The position numbers and the translations under genes are program-made. Below the pieces are notes generated by a model. It was not told the DNA's origin. It ran no database searches and was given only the letters and a program-made list of their open reading frames with translations. A DNA stretch of 64,000 bases from Aporrectodea caliginosa (taxonomy: Eukaryota; Annelida; Clitellata; Crassiclitellata; Lumbricidae), in the NCBI GenBank assembly GCA_020284085.1, contig JACEVL010006447.1, positions 1,432,882 to 1,496,881 of the forward strand. The letters run 5' to 3'. Of the stretch, positions 1 through 10,174 are shown piece after piece (positions within the stretch are counted from its first letter, which is position 1; the number at the start of each line of letters is the position of its first letter).

Positions 1-1490
1 ATCTCTGAAGGGGTAAATAGGATCTAGTTTTGACGAGTGTAACATGTAACAATGTGACGCTACACTTTGAGACCCTGAATCTTCTACACTTTCTACACTT
101 TGAGAGTTTATTACGTGGTCTAAATAAGTCTCGCGGTTTAACTCTTTGCAGCCTGGGTCTGGTGAAGATTTTTGATTTTGGGACAAAATGAGTCCATGGC
201 GAATGAATTGTTTTATATATGGCTCGTTTACTCCTTCCGTTAATAACATCGTGTGTCGTTAATAATTAGTGGCACGTGTTTGCATAAGGTTAGTTATTTG
301 GTTACCAAAACACGTATTATCACATCTCTTAACGAACACTGTCATGTCAGATCTTTCCTGACTAAGTACTCAGACGCCACTTTGCAAATTGAATTGATAG
401 TAACACGAAAGAAGTTCTCGCGTCTCATTCTCCTTCGTCACGAATCGAAAGCCATGCGAGATCAGGCTGCTTCGTCGATTGCATTCGCAAAACAAGAAAC
501 TCCCTAAATAAGTCACGAAGCCACTAACTATATTAAAACGAAAAAAATAGGTGACGAGGTGATCCTAAATGAATTTCACGCCCGAATCTGTGGACGGCAA
601 CGGTACTCTAGCCATCAATCGCGGTTGTCTTCCAGGAGTTCCCCAACTTGACAAACGAGGCATTATTGCCGGAGGTCTAAGTGACCTATACGTCGATGCG
701 GTGGCAGACGCAGATTGGTCGAGCGACGAGAATAATTCGAGACGCGATCGGAAACGATTTATTTCAGCGTAATTAGTTATCGATCGGACTGTGCCAAAAT
801 CGGTCGAAGACCCAGCGTTTAATGAAGCGTAAAATAGATGCTTCAGTCCAGGAAACAATTGCTAGAGCTGGGACTACATTAATAATCAAGGACTCGGAGT
901 TGTATACTGCGGATGAAGGGAGATAGAAGATGCACACCTCGAACAGCCTGGCATAATGAACCCACAGCTAATGATTCATTCTGATAACGATATAATTGTC
1001 AATTTCATATTCTGTGTGTGTGTGTTCACGATCGACAAATGATATTACCGATGTTGAATTGTGATAAAGATATTGTTCCTGATGTAGCGAATCTATTCCA
1101 TTGCCTTTTCACAGTGCGAAGTGGGCAAAGAAATTGGGATGGAATTCATGAAAAGGAGTGGTGTAATGCAATTAGTCTGCTTTTTCCAATGACGATTCTG
1201 CGGTTTGATAAGTCAATTTCTGGGAAAAAACTAAAAAAGGATGAACTGTCGAGGTTGAATTAGTTTTCATCACTGTTTACATACCGGTTGGCTAAATAAT
1301 AAATATATACAGCTACTATTATCGACTGCTTTCAAAAATACATGCAATACACGAGTAATAGAAAAGCATTGCCGAGGTCGTTCTAGCTCTGCAACTGATC
1401 GATACTTCGACCTCTGGGCCACGCTTCCGAGATGTTTCCTAAAAGAGGCCGATAAATAACTGCCTAACCATGATCTTTAACCTCTCCATA
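1..1490. other. No recognisable gene
   Basis: Frames are short and without known motifs. The overlapping pair near 565-858 has balanced composition on both strands but no start context or domain. I see nothing to annotate. Confidence 0.5.
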
Positions 1491-1494
1491 TAAA

Positions 1495-1516
1495 GCCAAA
1501 ATAGAGATATGTAAGA
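1495..1516 (+). repeat. 22-bp exact direct repeat, unit 1
   Basis: GCCAAAATAGAGATATGTAA GA, identical to 2769-2790. The interval contains the LINE fragment and SINE B, so the pair could be a target-site duplication of a composite insertion. Confidence 0.7.
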
Positions 1517-1914
1517 GGCATCTATATTCTCTTTGTGTGTGTATAAGCTGGGTAATAATCGCAGAAGTCGTCAGCAAAACAGAAATAAAAAAATATATGA
1601 AAAATTTCTCGTTTCAACACCTCCTCAGACGCCGCATGGAATCGGATATACAGTATGCCAAGCACGGAATAGAATGACGGTTGGAGCGTAAGATGAAGAT
1701 TAGGATCGACAAAGAGCAGACGAGGAAATGTGAGACGTTCAACGGATTAAGCAAAGGAAGTGCGCCGACGAATTTCAATTTTGCAGCCAAGAGTCAACGA
1801 AAGAAGAGTCAATCTATCTCTATTAACATCTGCACCATTCGATGTCTCTATGTTCGCTCACAGAGGGATATAAAAAATGACAAAGAAAACCTAGACAGGG
1901 CTAATATGGGACGA

Positions 1915-2353
1915 TAATATAACCATATCTCCTGTACGGATCAGAATACTGGACAATGTGAAAGCAAGATGATAAATAAAATATTCACAAAATAAATGAG
2001 TTGGCTGTGGAAAATTGCAGGGATTTCAAAACTACAGAAAATTATAAATGATAAGACTAGCATTAGGTATCCAAACAAGTCTGCTAGACAAAATCGTTCA
2101 GCGAAGACTCCGATAGTTTGGCCACTTGGAAGGAATGCAAGCTGATTGAATTTCACACAATGCGCTACATTCAGGATTAGAAGGAAAGAGAAACAAAGGC
2201 AGACCAAGACTGCGCTGGACTGACAATATAAATGAGGACATAATAAGATTTGGACTAACACTGAGAGGAGCACTGGACTTGACAAATGACCGAGGACAAA
2301 GGAGATCGTTTATCTGTGCCCGTCAAATGGCTGGCGTCATGAACTGCAGATGA
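1915..2353 (+). pseudogene. Non-LTR retrotransposon (LINE) C-terminal fragment, decayed
   Basis: From 2084 to the TGA at 2351 one frame reads with only two internal stops (a TAG where Trp is expected and a TGA where Arg is expected). It carries QRRLR-FGHLEGM and, 20-odd residues later, KGRPRLRWTDNI. These are hallmarks of the region after the reverse transcriptase in endonuclease-reverse transcriptase LINEs. Just upstream, about 1932-1960, another frame reads LYGSEYWTM, the typical YGSETWTL motif of the same proteins. The clade cannot be fixed. The fragment is 5'-truncated and not functional. Confidence 0.75.
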
Positions 2354-2497
2354 TCATCATGAGAATTATCATCATGTCGATGATGATGATGGACGGTCAG
2401 TGCGATAACACCTACATGCACGCATCTATAGAGAGAAGACTGCCTCAATAATGCCAAATGCTTTCAAAAGTATTCCCGTTGTTTTTAATGATTCTAT

Positions 2498-2768
2498 AAT
2501 AATAATAATAATCTTCGTTTAATTTCAAACTGACACAATGAATGATGATTACAAATCAGTATGAACGGATGATCACAAGTTACTACAGGAGTCGAATTTA
2601 ACTGTATGCGGCAGCCATGCAAGGCGCCCATCACGTCCTACATCTCATTTTTACGAACGCGCCATCTCGCGAATGATAGGCTGAGTGGACTTTTGGGTGG
2701 GTTCGGGAATCGATCCCGCTACCTACTGCTCTTCACGCCACTAATGTTACCACTACACTGTGCCCCCT
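2498..2768 (-). mobile_element. tRNA-derived SINE (family B), copy 1
   Basis: On the minus strand the head reads GGGGGCACAGTGTAGTGGTA and later GGGATCGATTCCC (B-box like). The body ends in sequence complementary to ATCTTCGTTTAATTTCAAAC, followed by an (ATT)n tail at 2498-2512. The second copy at 31.9 kb shares the tail-proximal block and the tRNA-like layout. No frame is conserved. The head is immediately followed by a 22-bp sequence that also occurs at 1495. Confidence 0.72.
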
Positions 2769-2790
2769 GCCAAAATAGAGATATGTAAGA
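2769..2790 (+). repeat. 22-bp exact direct repeat, unit 2
   Basis: Identical to 1495-1516. It begins immediately after the tRNA-like head of SINE B. Confidence 0.7.
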
Positions 2791-2968
2791 CTGCGGACTG
2801 GTCTTCTAGATGCCCACCTGATTATGGTTTGGTTTGATTTTGTTGCGCCATCAGTTGATGTCTTCTGCGTTAGACACCGGCGCAATAGAAGCTACTAATT
2901 ACAATTGCAAATGAGGCGCCTATAGCCACCGTTATCAATAAACGAATATAATAACCGTGAATTTGACA

Positions 2969-3085
2969 TTATTATATATTAATGACGGCTTGTGCATTCA
3001 GACATTGGCATAGATACATATCAATAGTTTTCCATTTATTATTAACAGCGCACGCACACACGTCTGCGTGACCTATTCCTGTGTT
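2969..3085 (+). repeat. Arm 1 of a diverged inverted repeat (partner 4340-4562)
   Basis: GGCTTGTGCATTCAGACATT near 2987 and CCATTTATTATTAACAGCGC with ACACACGTCTGCG near 3032 recur in reverse complement at 4505-4562 and 4340-4394. Arm 1 lacks about 110 bp that separate the two blocks in the partner. Confidence 0.75.
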
Positions 3086-3377
3086 TATTTTCTTCCATGG
3101 CAGAGATCGAAGTATCAGTCAGTTGAAGTGCCTAAACCACCTCAGCAGTGCAACGACTCAATGCTTTTTATTGCTCTCGTATTTTCTAAGGCCTACCCTT
3201 CCAGCCGCTAGCCTACTTGATTGTGAGGCCCCTTATAATGGTACTGGCATGGCTGGGTTACGGCGCCATATAAATTGTCGTCATTATTATTATTTTTACA
3301 ATATCTATTATTGAATGAATTTTTGTAAGCAGTCGATAGTAGCTGCATATATTTAGCATATGGAAAAAATGCTGAAA

Positions 3378-3439
3378 GATAATTAGCATCATATACTGGC
3401 GGCAAAACTGGTTTAGATGAGCTTCTGTGCAGGTGACAT
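3378..3439 (+). repeat. 62-bp direct repeat, unit 1
   Basis: GATAATTAGCATCATATACT ... GATGAGCTTCTGTGCAGGTG ACAT. Nearly identical to 3580-3640. A shorter related piece (GATGAGCCTCTGCAGTGCAG) lies at about 5598. Function unknown. Confidence 0.85.
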
Positions 3440-3579
3440 GAAGGGTTTGAACAGCCAGATCTAGGGAGATAATCAGCATTAAGCGCAGTAAAACATGAAC
3501 AATTATGTAATAGTGTACCGAGTAATGACGCCAATCATCGTCGATATGACGGCGTCGTAAAATAAGCGATATTAAGTAA

Positions 3580-3640
3580 GATAATCAGCATCATATATAC
3601 TGGCAAAACTGGGTTAGATGAGCTTCTGTGCAGGTGACAT
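3580..3640 (+). repeat. 62-bp direct repeat, unit 2
   Basis: GATAATCAGCATCATATATA ... GATGAGCTTCTGTGCAGGTG ACAT, about 200 bp after unit 1. The sequence between them is not repeated, except for a short GATAATCAGCATTA near 3468. Confidence 0.85.
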
Positions 3641-3711
3641 CTATTCACCTGATCATTGATCGTAGCTTTAAATCATTGTAAGCTTTGTCGTATCGTTGCG
3701 CCGAGCCTTAC

Positions 3712-3723
3712 CTCTCTTTCTCT

Positions 3724-3782
<59 letters not shown>

Positions 3783-3797
3783 CTCTCTCTCTTTCTT
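3712..3797. repeat. (CT)n microsatellite
   Basis: About 85 bp of CT and CTTT units. Long frames on either strand here (poly-Leu/Ser or poly-Arg/Glu) are products of the repeat. Confidence 0.95.
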
Positions 3798-3917
3798 CTG
3801 TATTTCTCTGTGTATTTATTTAACTTATCTGTTTTTGTTTCAGGCCTAAACATTTCATTGAACAAAATAATAAAACAGTCTGCATATGTGCATAGACTAT
3901 GTAATGTAGTCGAATAT

Positions 3918-3966
3918 TTATATAGCGCCCCTTCAGATATATCCACTCAGAGGCGCTCTCTGCGCT
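3918..3966 (-). mobile_element. 3'-end fragment of a SINE A-like element
   Basis: TATATAGCGCCCCTTCAGAT...CTCAGAGGCGCTC matches the terminal stem region of SINE A. Only the 3' end is present, and the rest of the SINE is absent. An inverted, similar block lies at 4433-4476. These ends may come from a LINE sharing its 3' region with the SINE. Confidence 0.6.
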
Positions 3967-4339
3967 AGCCTATTATGATGTTAAATGTAATTACGAACAA
4001 ATATATTATGCATATAACATCAATTAGTAAAACAATGCACAGTAAGCTGAAATGCACCAGTGGCGGGCCCACGCACACACGTGGAACCAACCAACGGACT
4101 TCCGTCGACAGCTGACAGATAGCTTGGATGTTCAGCGTCTCTGGACCAAGCATATATTATATTATGTAGGTTTCTTTAGTTTTTCAACTGTGCTTAAAAA
4201 AAACCGGTAATTATATCGATGTTTCCATATTATGGCTATGTGTATAATTATATATAATCTTATATATATATACGTTAAATTGAAGGAAACCGATCTCAAT
4301 GCCAGTTTAATTGAAGGAAAAATGATTTTAAACAAAAGT

Positions 4340-4562
4340 GAACACAGGTCACTGTCGCGCAGACGTGTGTGTGCGCTGTTAATAATAAATGGAATACAAC
4401 TGTCTGGTCATAATGACTCTAACATCATTTAGAATAGCGTAGGAAGCGCCTCTGAGTAGGATTCTTGAAGTGGCCATATATATACATTTTTGGAGTTAAT
4501 GAATGAACTGACATTATATCTATACGAATGTTTGAATGCACAAGCCATTATTAATATTATAA
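4340..4562 (-). repeat. Arm 2 of a diverged inverted repeat (partner 2969-3085)
   Basis: Reverse complement of the 2969-3085 blocks. The extra 110 bp (about 4395-4504) contain the SINE A-like end at 4433-4476. Part of that insert is itself repeated inverted at 3918-3995. Confidence 0.75.
4433..4476 (+). mobile_element. 3'-end fragment of a SINE A-like element, inverted relative to 3918-3966
   Basis: GGAAGCGCCTCTGAGTAGGA followed by TTCTTGAAGTGGCCATATAT matches the SINE A 3' stem region on the plus strand. The neighbouring sequence also mirrors the one next to 3918-3966, so the pair is part of a larger inverted repeat. Confidence 0.55.
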
Positions 4563-4569
4563 TATGTTA

Positions 4570-6680
4570 AATATATAGTGGCTAGAGTTTTCGTTTTACC
4601 TATGCAATTGGATATAAATTTTACACTTCTATGTAACCTGTTGAGCTAACCATACCCACTCATCCACAGATCCACCTCCACTTCAAAACCCCGACACACA
4701 CACACAAATACAATCACATGCATGCACACATCTATACCACAAATTTATACACTTTATTTAGTCACACGTCATGTAATTATTTTTCCGTGATTCGCGCAAA
4801 TCAATTAATCGATTAAAATTTATATAGCGCCCCTTCTGCCTGTCTCACTGTTACATAATGTTCTTTTGTCTCTACATGAAATTCGAAGTAAGCGAATAAG
4901 GAGACGTCGTCGAGCCATGGGAAGGCAGCACCAGCGTTATTGCACAAACACATATGCACCGACACATGAACATATAACCACAGGTACACGTAGACATGCA
5001 TACGGTATAACTATAAACAAACCATTCGAGGAAGCTCTGCTCAACCAGTTGCCTCTGTCGGACGATAATGGTGACAGTTCTGACAGAAGATGATTGGATA
5101 ATGAAGAGATATGAATCGCATGACCAATTGCAGTCTCTCGATCGTCGACACTGAGAATTTCCTTTCCGATGGCTTTCCAATATCCGAAGTATTCTACATC
5201 TACAAGAAACGTCGGCCACCCGCCATACACTTCCGTCCTCTGTCAACTTTCAAGAACTAAACATAGCGGATGACAAATTACTCTGACAACATCTCTCTGT
5301 ATCTGTCTCTGTCTATGTCTCTGTCTCTGTCTCTATGTGATTGAATTATTCGTGTAGATATATTATATGTATGCTAATTATGCATGCTAAGACCCACAGA
5401 AGTCACATAACGTATCGTCACCGTTATTGTCTACTAATAACGTTATAATTATACAAGCTAGGTATATTGATCAAGGCAGGGAAGGCACTGGGAATACTAT
5501 ACATTACTCGGGAGAAAACCTATAGAGCATATATAAGAAGGGACGGTGCATTATATGCAGACAGGAAGACAAATACAATAGTTATATGCTGGGTTGGATG
5601 AGCCTCTGCAGTGCAGGTGAAAGATCAATTCGAAGAATCGACGTTGTATTAATTACATTCATAAAAAAGGTAAGTTCAACGTCAGTGGTGGCTGGTGCGT
5701 GCGCAGCTGGAAAGCAGAGTGGAGACACTGAAGGGGGTGGTGGATAGACTCAAAGAAATTAATAATGAAACGAACTTGGTGAAGATCTAGAAAAGACTGC
5801 CATCATGCTAATGCAAATAATGGAGAAGTCAGGAGAAATTATTCCGAAGAACACTTTTATCAAAGGAGACAACACGATAAAGATATTGGATTTGTTGGAT
5901 TTTATTGGCCCTATTAGCCTTGCCAGCAATAACTTTATTAATTACGAGAGCAATGGTGTGCTGCAGTCCAATAGTCGTAGCCCCAAAATTTGACCATTAT
6001 AAGATATCGCACAGTAGCCGTGTATGGCGGGGAGATTAGCCTACGCTAAGCATCAAGGCTCAACTTTGAAGGTATACAATTACGAGTCATTTTATCCCAG
6101 TTCACCTCACGACTACGCGAATGTCCACGGATGAAGCTGCGTTTGTAAATATTTTATGATCCAGCGTGCATCCTGAAAATTGTCATTCCAGCGGAACTTC
6201 GTAAGTCCCTTTTTACGTATTTAGTGGTTGTAAAACACGAATGTGAGATAAAAATCGCAAAGTATTAAAAGAGGAAGAGCTGGTAGCGCAGGCAACGTTT
6301 TTATTCCCTCCAATTCTTTCTTTCTTCTTTCTTTCTCCTCCGTCAAGTATTCGCTGACGATGACGCTCTAACAAAACTTCTCCATTTCGGTCGGTCTCTT
6401 GCGAGTTCTATTGCCCTTCTTAAGTCCGATCCTCTGTCTTCTATGTTCTCCAGTACGTTATCTATCCATCTTTTTATTCCCTCCAATAACGGTTATCAAA
6501 CCAATATTTCCAGCAGATAATATATAGCGCACATTCTCAATGATTTTGCAACAAAATGCCTCAGCTGCCACATGTAATTCCTGTCGATTAGCAAATGATT
6601 AGGGCGTTTTCCAACTACAGTCTACATAACCTACAGCTTTCTAACCTATAGAAGCCAGCAAGTATAGGCCTATCTTGATC
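4570..6680. other. No recognisable gene; low-complexity patches
   Basis: Contains CA-rich DNA at 4690-4730, a SINE-end-like TATAGCGCCCCTTC at 4825-4840, TCTGTCTC runs at 5290-5340, and TTTTTATTCCCTCCAAT twice (about 6300 and 6470). Confidence 0.5.
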
Positions 6681-6683
6681 GAA

Positions 6684-6730
6684 CTTGGCTTGTTTTCACC
6701 TGTATAATATACAGGTGAAGACAAGCCAAG
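6684..6730. repeat. 47-nt near-perfect palindrome
   Basis: CTTGGCTTGTTTTCACCTGT ATA and its complement meet with a 1-nt centre at 6707. Twenty-two of 23 pairs match. Weaker symmetry extends outward (GATCGAAC / GATCGATA). Possible foldback insertion or cruciform. Confidence 0.8.
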
Positions 6731-7189
6731 ATCGATATGGAACAGTTGTACATATTTCCATATTATAATTAAATGAATTTAGGTCTTTTTCTCCTCTGCG
6801 GCTGAGAGCCATGATTCACGAAAGCACGCCAAACCTCTGACTAAGAATTGTACGATTATGCCAAAATGGACTTGAAATGCCTGGTTCGTAATCCTCGGCA
6901 AACAATTTTTTCTTTTGTTAAGTTGTTGGAACACACAGTGCACCTGGCGCAGCAAAGCAATTCTATCGAATGAAACAATCCAAAAAAAGACAACGATCGG
7001 AGGATTCGAACAGGTAACTGGAGAGAACCGTGCAGCTGCTCTCTATGGATCCAAAAATCTGATAGTATTGATGAACGATCATTAAAGCATTGGCGTTGCC
7101 ATGACAACAGTCTGCAATAAAACAAGTGCAATGGCTGCGTATGCTAAAAGCTTTTATAAGTTACCGGTAAGCGTAGGGTCGGGACCCAG

Positions 7190-7330
7190 CCCATCATCCT
7201 GATGGCATATAGACGGACGGACAGACAAACAGCTGGCCAGCCAGACAGAAATACACACAGACAAAGAGATAGACATGCAAAGAGATAGACAGACAGTGCC
7301 TGACTGACTGACTGACTGAATGAATGACTA
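7190..7330. repeat. ACAG/GACT-rich low-complexity tract
   Basis: Runs of GACGGACGGACAGACA, AGACAGACAG and GACTGACTGACTGAATGAAT. Confidence 0.8.
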
Positions 7331-8004
7331 AATGCATAAAATGAAAGAGTTACTTGATTTCTTGCACGCCCTTGTTTATGGATGCAAGGTTACTGGATCA
7401 GATCTCACGGATCCATTAGGAGAAGACAGACAAACGGATCAAATGAAACAAATAAAGAATCGGAAGAACGGAAATATGAGAAAATATAGAATTAAGGATG
7501 AGAAGAGGAACGAGGAAGAGGAGAGAACCGAATGCGGAAGGCGGAGATTTAATAAACCCGGCAAAAGGAATGAGAGTGTGTGTGCGAGGCAGATGAATGG
7601 GATGAGACTGAGGAGCGGGAAGGTCGGTTAGACAGGCAGACACACTCAGGGTGAGATAGGTCTAGACAGCTGGAAATGAAGTAAGTGGGAAAGGGAGGTA
7701 GAGGAGGGTGGGAAGAGAGGAAAGGAAACATGAAAGCAGACTGGAAAACATACAGAGAAGCAGAGAGGCAGAAATGGAGGAAGTCAGAGAGACAAGAGAG
7801 AGAGGGAACCAGACAGAGGCACTGCCTTGATGCGCAAATTGGCAGGAGCCGACTCGTTTTCAAAGACCGATGTTGTGCCGATAAATGCATGTGACGTGAT
7901 AAAACGCCGTAATGATGACGTTTATTAGCCGTACACGGGCTTCTCGAAAACCAGGTTTTGCGGGCGAACAAATGAGAGGAGGATGTGATTGACGTGCCTT
8001 AATT

Positions 8005-8045
8005 CGCATCACAACGACGACGACGACAACGACAACGACGACGTA
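8005..8045. repeat. (GAC/AAC)n microsatellite
   Basis: CGACGACGACGACAACGACA-type units. The poly-Val frame on the minus strand is a product of it. Confidence 0.85.
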
Positions 8046-9960
8046 TGCCTTCCTACTTCCTACTGCACCCAGTGCTGTTATTACAGTGACCGATGTTAGA
8101 CGTTGATCTATGTCGAGGGAACAAGGACACTTTCGCATTAGACGCCTTCAGATTCGATGCAGTGTTGCTCGCGTCCATCACTGTTGCTTTGATGACGACA
8201 GTGAAAGAAGAACGACTACTAAGGTCATCCTATGGAGTAGAACGACATTGATGTTAATGCTGATGAACAGGACAAGGATGTTGCTTTGGCTGAGAAAGCA
8301 TAAGAAGAATCCTACCATTATGCTGATGACGAGACAGGATCAAAGCATGAATCCGAACGAGATGACGAAAAACACGAACACAAAGACGAGTTGGACGTTA
8401 GAGGAAGGTTGCAAAATGGGACCAACCTTTAAGTCTAGAGTCTAGACGCTTGTAAGCCTATACACTTGATTGTGATTATGATAATGATTATGATAATTAT
8501 GGTATTGCTGATGATTAATGTTTGTGTATGCGAATGGGTTTACACCGACTTTAGAACAAATATTTAACGCCTTATGGTGTAAGCAAAACTTAGATTAATA
8601 ACAGCATTTCGCACTGTAATTTTATGATTGGCGAACAGCTGAGAGCGAGAAACTCACACATAAATGCGTAGATATTCAGAAATGGCTAGGCCCTACTTGT
8701 AAAAACGAGGCTGGTGTTACATTGTCAAGGTTTCTTGGGCAAGTGTATTTTAGGACATTTGGTTAATTAAAATAAAGCTGCCACATTACAATATCAGTTA
8801 TTATGCATCGGATAAAAAGGTTGACGGCCCTATCTTTTATACTGTGAATTGATTACCGAAAGATAGTGACTTTAGTTACGCTAGCCAGAAATAAGGCGTT
8901 CCATACAAATAACGGTGCAGCTTCTTATCCTGAGCCTCAAGCGGCCGCTGATAAATTACAATTACGGCGCTCCATAGTATGGACCTATCGTCAACGATGC
9001 ACAGAGAGGAGATGATAGGAGGATCTGGGCCAAAAGGAAAGGAGGGGCGTTTAGGGGGTGCTGACGATCAATCGATATCCACTGGATATTAATGCAGACG
9101 TAATCTTTTGATGTCCATAACTGATACATTGATTTAGGACCCGCAGCTGCAATTAAAAATTAGACGACGGTCATAGTGGGTCCCAGTGGTAAATAAATGA
9201 GTCCTTTTTAACCATAGACTGTTCTTTGCCGTTGAAACGATGTTAGACAGGTTTCGTAATTTGATCAAGTCATCGGTGGAGTTATGTTTCCAACCACAAG
9301 ACACATTACCGCTACCGCTAATGCTACTACCGCCAACATGTACATGTATATAATACACTCCACCGACAGTACATGACTAAACTTCTATGCTGCATTACTT
9401 AAATTATTAATTAGCAATTTCGATAGACATCGCTGTCTGATACATAAAGCATCAACAGCTGGCGCAAAGAACTAAGTCGAATGTCAGATCCAGAAGATGA
9501 GAGAGCCAGAGATAGAGAGACAGCCTGTGATGAGTAACGACTTTGAAAGAGGTTGAGTCTTAAGCTAAAAACAAAATGATACAATCGACTAGGCAGAACG
9601 AAAATAGAGGAACGGTGAGAACTGTTCAAAATAATTTCTGTCGACGGCACCGGCTTTTGTTGCCATAAGATGTCGATGAACGCTGAAGCTACGAACAGGG
9701 ACAGGTTAGGTATTCCAAAATCTAGTTCCAATAACGGAAAATCTTTTCAACGAGAATTTCTAGTTTTAAGTAGGACCTAAGATAGGCAAATAAATTACCT
9801 TATTGGATAGTTATAATAAGGACTCATACACAGAGGAGTAAGCAATGGTTCTAAATGCTGAGACTGGCCGCAGTTCAATGCTTTAAAAACCATAAGCCCC
9901 AGATTAAATATTCTTTGCTGAACAGGAAGTAATTGCATGATTTAAATATAAGGGTCATGG

Positions 9961-10169
9961 TCCTTTCCAGCCCGAATTTTTTTCGGGTGTACCGCGTCAT
10001 ACCCATGTAAAATAAGTAATAACCACCACAAAAATAAATTTATCGCAATTTATTACACAAAAATGAACAAGGGTCCATTTGGACCCAACGGGAGTTCCCA
10101 GCTCAGTCCACAGCCTATTCTGTGCAGTCTACAGTCCCAAAACTGCTTGGACCCATGGGCTGGAAAGGG
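9961..10169. mobile_element. Short piggyBac-like MITE, about 209 bp
   Basis: The left end TCCTTTCCAGCCC and right end GGGCTGGAAAGGG are inverted copies with one mismatch. The right end is followed by TTAA at 10170-10173. The matching left TTAA has changed to ATGG. A short palindrome, GGGTCCATTTGGACCC, lies at 10071. The termini begin CCCTTT like the 40.8 kb element but otherwise differ. No coding capacity. Confidence 0.6.
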
Positions 10170-10174
10170 TTAAC

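Larger units (their letters stand above)
6740..9955. other. No recognisable gene; purine-rich stretches
   Basis: 7500-7830 is purine-rich and gives long artefactual frames. 8240-8500 is rich in GATGA/ATGATTATG motifs. Nothing else is supported. Confidence 0.5.

Noticed and set aside
1941..2285. 114-codon minus-strand frame, Leu/Phe-rich and membrane-like
   Set aside because: It is the antisense of a LINE fragment whose plus-strand reading has recognisable motifs.
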